From Clostridiaceae bacterium (GTDB lineage: Bacteria; Bacillota; Clostridia; Peptostreptococcales; Peptostreptococcaceae): a stretch of DNA of 64,000 nt. The notes beneath the pieces were generated by a model. It was not told the origin of the DNA. It searched no databases and saw nothing but the letters and a program-made list of their open reading frames with translations. The position numbers and the translations under genes were made by a program. Positions 19,974-27,652 of the stretch are shown here, piece after piece. The stretch lies in NCBI GenBank assembly GCA_902362365.1, contig CABIVQ010000001.1:1-64000 (forward strand). The letters are read 5' to 3'. Position 1 is the stretch's first letter; every line of letters starts with the position of its first letter.

Positions 19974-20004
19974 TTGTAAGAAAATTTGTAAGATAAATTT
20001 AAGA
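19974..20004 (+). promoter_or_regulatory. Three tandem TTGTAAGA-type repeats upstream of the flippase-like gene
   Basis: TTGTAAGA at 19974-19981 and 19986-19993, and a degenerate ATTTAAGA at 19997-20004, are spaced 12 and 11 bp apart. They lie just upstream of a possible -10 (TATACT, 20014-20019). Helically phased direct repeats are typical binding sites of OmpR/PhoB-family response regulators. The regulator is unknown. Confidence 0.4.
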
Positions 20005-20066
20005 TTTATATTGTATACTAAGAATATAAGAAGGATATTAATGAGATAAAAGGTTAGGGGATTAAA

Positions 20067-21128
20067 ATGAAAAATAATATAAATAAAAATTTATTACAAT
20101 ATGGATTTCTAATTTTATTAATAGGCATTACTACTAGCATAGTATTTAAAACATTAGATATAAGTTTATTATCCAATGTTTTAAGTATGGTAGATGAAAA
20201 GTATTTAGCAATCGGGGGGGTAGCTATATTAGTGAATATAGCGTTAGAAGGTTTAGTGCTAAGAATATTAATAGATGGAATACACAAGGTAAATGTAAGG
20301 CTTAGAGGGTTGAAGTTAGCTACTGTAGGATTTTATTATAATCTGGTTACTCCTTTTGCTTCAGGAAGTCAGCCAATGCAAATATATATTTTAACTAAAT
20401 ACAAAATGCCTTTAAGTAAAGCTGGAGCAATTATAACTAATAAGTCGATACTTTACCAACTTGTAGTTACTATGTACTGTTCAATATTAATAATATTTAA
20501 CTTTAAATTAATAAGAACACAAATGAGTGCAGTGATTCCTCTTGTTGTACTAGGAATAGCTATGAATTTATTCACAGCGTTAATGGCGATTTTAATAATA
20601 CTTAACCCAAGTAAAGTTAAATACTATACTAGGTTATTTATAAAATTTATTTGTAGATTTAAGTTATTTAAATCTTTAGAAAATAAGTTTGACAATGCTG
20701 AGAGTTTTATAGATGATTATAGTCAATCTATACAATTTTTTATGAAAAATAAAAAATTAATGATATCAACAGTTCTTATAACTGTAGTACAAATAAGTTT
20801 TTACTTTAGTATTTCATTCTGGATATACAAAGCATTTAATTTACAAGGTCACACATATTTAAATATATTGACACTACAAGTGCTTTTATATATGGCAATA
20901 TCTCCAATACCAACACCAGGGAATGTTGGGGCTAATGAGTTAGCATTCTTTACAATATTTAAAGGTGTATTCCCAACATATTTAATGGGATATGCGGTAT
21001 TCTTATATGGAGGATTCATGTATTATCTAATATTAATTGGAAGTGGAATATTTACAATAATTACTCACCATAGGATAAAAGCAAATTGTTCACCAAAACA
21101 AAATTTAGCGTCAAGTAGACATATATAA
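20067..21128 (+). CDS. Lysylphosphatidylglycerol-synthase-type transmembrane protein (flippase-like, YbhN/MprF-N family)
   Basis: 353 residues with about eight hydrophobic segments and the family marks TPFASGSQPMQIYIL (about 94) and PIPTPGNVGANELAF (about 290). The domain matches the lipid-flippase half of MprF, without the C-terminal aminoacyl-transfer domain. A role in moving or processing a membrane lipid is inferred from the family; the substrate is unknown. Single-gene unit with phased repeats in its promoter, as for envelope-stress-regulated genes. Confidence 0.85.
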   Translation: MKNNINKNLLQYGFLILLIGITTSIVFKTLDISLLSNVLSMVDEKYLAIGGVAILVNIALEGLVLRILIDGIHKVNVRLRGLKLATVGFYYNLVTPFASGSQPMQIYILTKYKMPLSKAGAIITNKSILYQLVVTMYCSILIIFNFKLIRTQMSAVIPLVVLGIAMNLFTALMAILIILNPSKVKYYTRLFIKFICRFKLFKSLENKFDNAESFIDDYSQSIQFFMKNKKLMISTVLITVVQISFYFSISFWIYKAFNLQGHTYLNILTLQVLLYMAISPIPTPGNVGANELAFFTIFKGVFPTYLMGYAVFLYGGFMYYLILIGSGIFTIITHHRIKANCSPKQNLASSRHI

Positions 21129-21131
21129 TAT

Positions 21132-21182
21132 GGAAAAATCTTCTTTAATGTAATATATATACATTAGAGAAGATTTTTATTT
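21132..21182 (+). terminator. Intrinsic terminator
   Basis: A long stem (AAAATCTTCT / AGAAGATTTT, extended by TAATGT / ACATTA) is followed by TATTTTTAA. Confidence 0.85.
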
Positions 21183-21423
21183 TTAATAAAATCAGTTGAA
21201 TTTCTAAATAGTACAAGGATTTACAAATAAATTATGGAATTAAAAATACATCTAATCATTTAAATGCAAATCTAGAATTAAATCAAAAATAAATTATTCA
21301 ATCTTAAAATTTCAGTTTATGTAATCATATATGAATAAATTAATAGATACATAGTATTTATTTAGTATAGGCAATTATCAATAATTATACAATAATAAAA
21401 TACTTTTTAGGGGGGATAGGTGT
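21183..21423. other. Leader region of the formate dehydrogenase operon
   Basis: 241 nt with no gene. Short A/T-rich inverted repeats are seen (for example around 21328-21340), but no convincing sigma-54 or Fnr/Crp site. A GGGGGGA ribosome-binding site lies just before the fdhF start. Confidence 0.4.
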
Positions 21424-23568
21424 ATGGAGAAAAAAGTATTAACCGTATGTCCTTATTGTGGTGCAGGATGCCAGATGTATCTTGTAGTAAAAGACAATAA
21501 GATAGTAAGATCAGAACCTGCAGAAGGAAGAACTAATGAAGGTAATTTATGTTTAAAAGGACATTATGGTTGGGATTTCTTAAATGATCCTAAGATTTTA
21601 ACACCAAGATTAAAAAAACCGCTGATAAGAAAAAATGGGCTATTAGAAGAGGTTGAGTGGAAAGAAGCAATAACATATACAGCATCTAAATTAAATGAGA
21701 TAAAAGAAAAATATGGACCAGATGCTATTATGGGAACTGGATCAGCAAGAGGTCCAGGAAATGAAGCAAATTATATAATGCAAAAGTTTATGAGAGCCAC
21801 AGTTGGTACTAATAACGTAGACCACTGTGCCCGCGTTTGACATGCACCATCAGTAGCCGGTCTGGCTTACTCATTAGGTAGTGGAGCAATGTCTAACTCT
21901 ATACCAGAAATAGAAGATGCAAACTTACTATTTATATTTGGATATAATGGGGCAGATTCTCATCCAATAGTTGCAAGAAGAATAGTTAGAGCAAAAGAAA
22001 AAGGTGCAAAAATAATTACTATAGATCCTAGGGTTACAGAGACAGCGAGAATATCTGATATGCATTTAGCTCTAAAAGGTGGAACTAATATGATTTTAGT
22101 TAATGCCTTTGGTAATGTTTTAATTGAAGAAAAATTATATGATAAGAAGTTCGTAGAAGAACATACACAAGGATTTGAAGAGTACAAGGAAGTAGTTAAA
22201 GAATATACCCCTGAGTATGCAGCGAAATATACAGGTATACCAGCAGATGTTATAAGAAAAGCAATGAGAGAATATGCAAACGCTAAGGACTCTATGATTC
22301 TTTATGGAATGGGCGTTTGTCAGTTTGGTCAAGCGGTTGATGTAGTTAAGGGATTAGCATCTCTAGCATTATTAACAGGAAACTTTGGAAGACCAAATGT
22401 AGGAATAGGACCAGTTCGTGGTCAAAATAACGTTCAAGGTGCTTGCGATATGGGAGCTCTTCCTAATGTTTATCCAGGTTATCAAAGTGTTACAAATCAA
22501 GAAGTAAGAGAAAAATTTGAAAAAGCCTGGGGAGTTAAGCTTTCTGATCATAATGGATATAGTTTAACTGAAGTTCCAAGGTTGGTCTTAGAAGAAAAGA
22601 AACTTAAAGCGTACTATATATTTGGTGAAGATCCAGTACAAAGTGATCCGGATGCTTCAGAAGTAAGAGAAACTTTAGATGAATTAGAATTTGTGGTAGT
22701 TCAAGATATATTTATGAATAAAACAGCTCTTCACGCAGATGTAATACTACCTGCAACTTCATGGGGAGAGCATGAAGGTGTTTATACATGTGCAGATAGA
22801 GGATTCCAGATAATGAGAAAGGCTGTTGAGCCAAATGGAGATGTAAAAACTGATTGGCAGATAATTAGTGAAATATCAACAGCCATGGGATATCCTATGA
22901 GTTACAATAATACAAAAGAAATTTGGGATGAAATGAGAAGCTTAACTCCAAGTTTTGCTGGAGCAACATATGAAAAGATAGAAAAGCAAGGATGGGTACA
23001 ATGGCCTTGTAAGAGTGAATCTGAAGATGATATGGGAACTATGTATCTTCATAAAGATGGTAAGTTTTCAACTCCAAATGGAAAAGGTAACTTATTTGCA
23101 ACTCATTGGAGACCTCCAATGGAGTTAGAATATGAAGAGTATCCATTTAGTTTATGTACAGTTAGGGAGGTAGGTCATTATTCAGTAAGAACTATGACTG
23201 GAAACTGTAGAGCACTAGCTAAGCTTGAAGATGAACCGGGATATCTTCAAATAAGCGAATTGGATGCAGAAAAACTTGGAATACAAAATTATGAACTAAT
23301 CAGAGTTAGTTCCAGAAGAGGTAGTGTGTTAACAAGAGCTTTAGTTACAGATAGAGTAAAGCCAGGTGCTACTTATATGACATATCAATGGTGGGTAGGG
23401 GCTTGTAATGAACTTACTATAGCAAATCTAGATCCAATATCAAAAACACCGGAGTATAAATATTGCGCCGTTAAGGTTGAAAAAATAGAAAATCAAGAAT
23501 GGGCAGAGCAGCAATTAAAACAAGAATATGAAGAAATAAAATATAAAATGTTATCTAAAAATATTTAA
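21424..23568 (+). CDS. fdhF: Selenocysteine-containing formate dehydrogenase (FdhF/FDH-H type), read through an in-frame TGA
   Basis: Molybdopterin (W/Mo-bisMGD) enzyme interconverting formate and CO2. Read through TGA 21838-21840 it is 714 residues, the same size as E. coli FDH-H (715). Residue 139 is selenocysteine, with DHCARV before it and HAPSVAGLAY after it, the FDH-H active-site context including the Sec-His pair. An N-terminal [4Fe-4S] site has CPYCGAGC and CLKGH. The downstream half shows the expected DPR, GPVRGQNNVQGACDMG and GEDP...SDPD motifs and a C-terminal MopB domain. It lacks the N-terminal extra FeS domains and membrane anchor of respiratory FDHs. First gene of the putative CO2 reductase operon. 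Confidence 0.95.
21838..21870 (+). promoter_or_regulatory. Selenocysteine codon TGA and bacterial SECIS hairpin
   Basis: The TGA is followed at a distance of 12 nt by a 6-bp stem (arms 21853-21858 and 21864-21870, one bulged T) closing the loop GGTCT. The apical GGUCU loop is the SelB-recognised feature of the E. coli fdhF SECIS. The selAB/selC/selD genes are not in this window. Confidence 0.85.
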
Positions 23569-23598
23569 AATTAAAAATAAAGAAGGGAATATTCTGAT

Positions 23599-24372
23599 AT
23601 GGAAACAGTAGATATGAACGATGATATATATGGAAATACCTTTGAAGTTCCAATAATAAAGTTAGATGAGTTTAGTTACAACTGTACTGAGGATAATGTA
23701 ATAGCAGAATATCCCTTTACCCTTGTTTGGAATGGAAAAAATATAAATACATTTTTATGTACCCCATTTAAACTAGAAGAATTAGTTATAGGTTTTTTAT
23801 TGAGCAATGGTTATATTAGAAAAATTGAAGATATTATAAGTTTAGAAATTGATAAAAAAAATAGAATGTCTAATGTAAATGTAAAATATATAGATGATAT
23901 CAATGATATGGAAGGTTTTATTTTAAATGAATTAAATAACTTAAAATATAGTTACATAGAAAGTGATACAAGTATATATGTAGACACTATATATGAAATT
24001 ATGAAAGTTAATTTAAACTATTCAAGATTATTTAAAGAAACTGGAGGTGCTCATAGCGTTGCCATTTTTGAAAATAACAAAGAAATTGTTGTTTGTGAAG
24101 ATGTGGCAAGACATAATGCTATGGATAAAGCTATTGGTCATTGTATATTAAAGAGTATACCTTTAGATAATAAGGCCATCGTTGTGAGTGGGAGGATATC
24201 CTTTGATATGCTTTCAAAAGTTGCGAGGGCTAAAATTCCTATAGTTATATCAAAATCAGCACCAACAAATCTATCAATAGAATTAGCTAAGAAGTTAAAT
24301 ATAACTCTAATCGGGTTTGTAAGAGGAAAAAGAATGAATATATATACACATTCACATAGAATTAAAGTTTAA
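23599..24372 (+). CDS. fdhD: FdhD-like formate dehydrogenase accessory protein lacking the catalytic cysteine loop
   Basis: FdhD passes sulfur from a cysteine desulfurase to the Mo/W cofactor of formate dehydrogenase. This 257-residue protein has the family core (TGGAHSVAIF, EDVARHNAMDKAIG, VSGRISFDMLSKVARAKIPI, FVRGKRMNIYTH). E. coli FdhD has TGCGVCG before the TGG motif; here the matching stretch (about residues 118-145, KYSYIESDTSIYVDTIYEIM) has no cysteine. Position directly after fdhF supports the assignment. Either sulfur transfer uses another residue, or this is a chaperone-only form. Confidence 0.88.
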   Translation: METVDMNDDIYGNTFEVPIIKLDEFSYNCTEDNVIAEYPFTLVWNGKNINTFLCTPFKLEELVIGFLLSNGYIRKIEDIISLEIDKKNRMSNVNVKYIDDINDMEGFILNELNNLKYSYIESDTSIYVDTIYEIMKVNLNYSRLFKETGGAHSVAIFENNKEIVVCEDVARHNAMDKAIGHCILKSIPLDNKAIVVSGRISFDMLSKVARAKIPIVISKSAPTNLSIELAKKLNITLIGFVRGKRMNIYTHSHRIKV

Positions 24373-24410
24373 GTTAATTATAATAATGAAAAGAAGAAAG
24401 GTGGGGGAAT

Positions 24411-24962
24411 ATGAAGAATAAACTAGGTTCATTTGTAATAGCGGACTCGAGTAAATGTACGGGATGTCGAGCATGTGAAATTGCTTGTTTTACAAACCAT
24501 AATAAAGAAAATAATGTTGGATACACTGTTGGAACAGTAGAAGTTCCTGTAATTCCGAGGTTATATTTAGTAAAGGACGATAATGTCTGTATGCCAATAC
24601 AGTGCAGACATTGTGAAGATGCACCGTGCTTAAATATATGTCCGGTAAATGCTATATCAAGAGAAGATAGTACTATGATTGTTGATAATGATAAATGTAT
24701 AGGATGTAAAACTTGTTTGCTAGCATGCCCATTTGGAGCCATAGATTTACTTCCACAATATAAAGATGGAAAAGAAGTTGAACAAAGAGTGATAGATGAG
24801 AGTAATAAGATAGCATATAAATGTGATTTATGTAAAAATGATGAAAAGATAGCTTGTATTGATGCTTGTCCTAATAAAGCTTTAAAGTTAATTACACCTA
24901 TGGAAGATAAGAGAAATAAAAATAAAAAAGCTGCACTTGGTCTATTGATGGCTAATAAATAA
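24411..24962 (+). CDS. hycB: HycB/HydN-type four-cluster ferredoxin subunit
   Basis: Electron-transfer protein of 183 residues. It has four cysteine groups, CTGCRACEIAC, CRHCEDAPCLNIC, CIGCKTCLLAC and CDLCKNDEKIACIDAC, for four [4Fe-4S] clusters as in HydN/HycB. It begins 38 nt after fdhD with GGTGGGGG before the ATG. By position it should wire the formate dehydrogenase to the hydrogenase two genes downstream of fdhD. It is paralogous to the protein at 26361-26879. Confidence 0.92.
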   Translation: MKNKLGSFVIADSSKCTGCRACEIACFTNHNKENNVGYTVGTVEVPVIPRLYLVKDDNVCMPIQCRHCEDAPCLNICPVNAISREDSTMIVDNDKCIGCKTCLLACPFGAIDLLPQYKDGKEVEQRVIDESNKIAYKCDLCKNDEKIACIDACPNKALKLITPMEDKRNKNKKAALGLLMANK

Positions 24963-24983
24963 ATATGAAAGTGGGAGTAAACC

Positions 24984-26360
24984 ATGATAATAAGTATAGA
25001 TAAAGATTTATGTACGGGATGTCAAGAGTGTATAAAGGTATGTCCAGCATATGCCATAGAAGGGGAAGCGGGAAAACCCCACGAAATCAAATCAGATAAA
25101 TGTGTAATGTGCGGACAGTGTGTGCAAGTTTGTAAATCATATGCATCAATAATTGATAAAGGATTTAAATTTGTAGAAGAAAAAAGAAAAGAAAGAAATT
25201 TACCAGATACAATAAAAGAACCTGTATTTGCTGCATATAACGTATGTGAAATAGAAAGAGTTAAAACTGCATTAAAAGATAAAAGTAAGTTTACTATGGT
25301 TCAGTGTGCTCCTGCAGTTAGGGTAGCAATAGGGGAAGAATTTGGTCTTGAATTAGGAACTTTAACACCAGGTAAAATGGCAGCGGCCTTAAAGGCACTT
25401 AATTTTGATAGAGTCTATGATACAAATTTTTCAGCTGATTTGACAATTATGGAAGAAGGAACTGAGTTGATAAAGAGAATTACAGAGGGTGGAACATTAC
25501 CTATGTTTACTTCCTGTTGTCCAGCATGGGTTAAATTTATGGAAAATAACTATCCTGAGTTAACTGATCATTTATCTTCTTGCAAGTCTCCTCAACAAAT
25601 GGGAGGAGCAGTATTTAAGACTTATGGAGCTCAAATAAATAACATAGATGCATCTGCTATTTATAGTGTAGCTATAATGCCTTGTACTTGTAAAAAGTAT
25701 GAGTGTGATAGACCAGAGATGGATTCAAGTGGATATAGAGATGTAGATGCAGTTCTAACTACAAGAGAGCTAGCTTATTTAATAAAAGATATGGGTATAG
25801 ATTTTAATAATTTAAATGAAGAAAAATTTGAATCACCTCTTGGTACTTATACTGGTGCAGGAACAATATTCGGTGTAACAGGTGGAGTCATGGAAGCAGC
25901 TCTAAGAACCGGATATGAACTTATAACGAAAGAAAACATACCAAGTATAGATATAACAGATGTAAGAGGTAATGAAGGTTTTAGAACTTCTACTATAAAA
26001 ATAGGCGATTTGAATTTAAGAGTCGGAGTAGTAACTGGTCTTAAAAATGTTGTACCAGTATTAGAGGACCTAAAGTCTAAAAAGTTAGATTTAGATTTTA
26101 TAGAAGTTATGACATGTCCAGTTGGATGTGTTAGTGGTGGAGGTCAACCAAAGTTATTATTAGAAGAATATAGAGATATTGCATATAAAAATAGAATTAA
26201 ATCGACTTATACACATGATAAAAGTTTACCATTGAGAAAATCTCATGAAAATCCGGAGATAGAAAAAATTTATAAGGACTTTTTAATAGAACCATTAGGA
26301 AGTGTATCTCATCATTTGTTACACACAGAGTATTCTGTTGGGAAGGAAGTGGCTAAATAA
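24984..26360 (+). CDS. hydA: [FeFe]-hydrogenase, monomeric HydA
   Basis: 458 residues. Two N-terminal [4Fe-4S] motifs (CTGCQECIKVCP and CVMCGQCVQVCK) are followed by the H-cluster domain with all three signatures: TSCCPAW (about 175, including the proton-transfer Cys), MPCTCKKYE (about 231) and TCPVGCVSGGGQP (about 377). It is therefore expected to be catalytic, not a sensory hydrogenase. MPCTCKKYE has Cys where MPCTAKK is common. It is the hydrogenase partner of fdhF in a hydrogen-dependent CO2 reductase-like set and shares tight spacing with both ferredoxin genes. Cytoplasmic; no signal peptide. Confidence 0.95.
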   Translation: MIISIDKDLCTGCQECIKVCPAYAIEGEAGKPHEIKSDKCVMCGQCVQVCKSYASIIDKGFKFVEEKRKERNLPDTIKEPVFAAYNVCEIERVKTALKDKSKFTMVQCAPAVRVAIGEEFGLELGTLTPGKMAAALKALNFDRVYDTNFSADLTIMEEGTELIKRITEGGTLPMFTSCCPAWVKFMENNYPELTDHLSSCKSPQQMGGAVFKTYGAQINNIDASAIYSVAIMPCTCKKYECDRPEMDSSGYRDVDAVLTTRELAYLIKDMGIDFNNLNEEKFESPLGTYTGAGTIFGVTGGVMEAALRTGYELITKENIPSIDITDVRGNEGFRTSTIKIGDLNLRVGVVTGLKNVVPVLEDLKSKKLDLDFIEVMTCPVGCVSGGGQPKLLLEEYRDIAYKNRIKSTYTHDKSLPLRKSHENPEIEKIYKDFLIEPLGSVSHHLLHTEYSVGKEVAK

Positions 26361-26879
26361 ATGAATTGTTTTGTTATAGCTAATCCAGATAAATGTATAG
26401 GATGTAGAACATGTATGATAGCTTGTGTAGTTGCTCATAATGGTGAAGAGTTATTTTATAAAAATCATAGTGATATAAACTTTAATCCAAAATTAGAGGT
26501 TATCAAGACAGAGACTGTTAGTGCACCAATTCAATGTAAACACTGTGAAGACGCACCATGTGCAAAGGCATGTCCTAATGATGCTATTGAAAGATTGGAT
26601 AATTCGATACTAGTAAATCAATCTAAATGTATAGGGTGTAAGACTTGTATGATAGCCTGTCCATTTGGAGCTATAGATATATCTCCTTTAGGTGAAATTC
26701 CTGATGATAAATTATTGTTTAAAGAATATATGGTAGCAAATAAATGTGATTTATGTAGAGGCGTAGAAGATGGTCCTGCCTGTGTTAAAGTCTGTCCTAC
26801 GAAAGCTTTTAAAATAGTCAAAGAAGATGATATAGACTTTTCAATAAAGAATAAGAGGAAGTTAGCTGCCTCAAAATAG
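26361..26879 (+). CDS. hycB: Second HycB/HydN-type four-cluster ferredoxin subunit
   Basis: 172 residues, again with four cysteine groups (CIGCRTCMIAC, CKHCEDAPCAKAC, CIGCKTCMIAC, CDLCRGVEDGPACVKVC). Its ATG directly abuts the hydA stop codon, implying translational coupling and a fixed ratio with HydA. Two different HycB-like subunits plus FdhF and HydA is the subunit set of the hydrogen-dependent CO2 reductase of acetogens. Confidence 0.92.
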   Translation: MNCFVIANPDKCIGCRTCMIACVVAHNGEELFYKNHSDINFNPKLEVIKTETVSAPIQCKHCEDAPCAKACPNDAIERLDNSILVNQSKCIGCKTCMIACPFGAIDISPLGEIPDDKLLFKEYMVANKCDLCRGVEDGPACVKVCPTKAFKIVKEDDIDFSIKNKRKLAASK

Positions 26880-26952
26880 AATTAAGAACTAGGTTTTAAA
26901 AGTCTATTATTGTGGTAATATCTAAGGTATATAGATATAAGGAGTGATAGAT

Positions 26953-27375
26953 ATGACATTTACTAAGATAAATGATATTAATAATGATAATATACACAAT
27001 AGAGCATGTGTTATGGTAATTAACTTTAACAAAAAAGAAGGGGCTTTAATAAAAAATATTTGCGGTTTTATTGGAGTTAGAGATTGTATTTTTTTAGATA
27101 AAAGTAATGGAAATACAATAATTAAAGATGTACTAGAAAATAATATATCTTTAGACTGTGAAGATGGTATTTCTAATAAAGCTGTAGTGTTTAATCATAT
27201 ACCGAATGTAAAAATAAATTCATTCTTAGAGAGTTTAAAAAAGATGAGAATAAATAGACCACTTACAGCTATGGTAACTGATACGAATTTAGATTGGACA
27301 TTAAATAATTTATTATATAATTTAGTTGAAGAGCGAAAAGCCTTATCTTCAGGTAAGGAGTTCAGTCATAAATAA
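26953..27375 (+). CDS. DUF3783-like protein at the end of the formate/hydrogen operon
   Basis: 140 residues. The C-terminal third (about 85-128; NKAVVFNHIPNVKINSFLESLKKMRI ... RPLTAMVTDTNLDWTLNNLL, each stretch interrupted here) resembles DUF3783, a small clostridial domain of unknown role. The start is ATG 26953, 8 nt after AAGGAG; an in-frame GTG at 26944 would overlap that site. It lies 73 nt after the second ferredoxin gene and before the operon's terminator, so it is probably co-transcribed. It could be a maturation or regulatory partner of the complex, which is inference from position only. Confidence 0.7.
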   Translation: MTFTKINDINNDNIHNRACVMVINFNKKEGALIKNICGFIGVRDCIFLDKSNGNTIIKDVLENNISLDCEDGISNKAVVFNHIPNVKINSFLESLKKMRINRPLTAMVTDTNLDWTLNNLLYNLVEERKALSSGKEFSHK

Positions 27376-27435
27376 AAAAATTGTATAAATATAAAGTTAT
27401 ATATAGGTTTAAAGTATATAAAATTGTATAAAATA

Positions 27436-27491
27436 ATGTTAACTAAATACATATATTATAACATTTAAGTATATATGTGTTTAGTTAACAT
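27436..27491. repeat. 21-bp near-perfect inverted repeat
   Basis: Arms 27436-27456 and 27471-27491 are complementary over 21 bp with one T-G pair, around a 14-nt loop. They contain GTTAACTAAATAC and its complement. It sits 61 nt after the DUF3783 gene and 2 nt before a separate intrinsic terminator. There is no T-run of its own. It may be a protein-binding palindrome, an mRNA 3'-end hairpin or a repeat remnant. Confidence 0.7.
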
Positions 27492-27493
27492 AG

Positions 27494-27526
27494 AAAAAGT
27501 CCTCTAAATTTTATAGAGGACTTTTT
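27494..27526. terminator. Terminator of the formate/hydrogen operon
   Basis: AAAAAGTCCTCTA (27494-27506) and its near-complement pair around a short A/T loop and end in TTTTT. The arrangement is symmetrical enough to work in both directions. Confidence 0.9.
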
Positions 27527-27652
27527 AATATAAATTATTAGAAATGCTAAGTTTAATGTTATACTAAAAAATGTAAAATTTAATTAGAAAATTTGAAAAG
27601 AATACATAATACTAATGATAAATAATGTAGACTTAGCTAGGAGGATATTATT

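Noticed and set aside
21424..21840. fdhF as a truncated gene or pseudogene split by a stop
   Set aside because: The TGA falls exactly at the FDH-H selenocysteine position, is followed by a hairpin with the GGUCU apical loop, and the downstream frame is in phase and complete.
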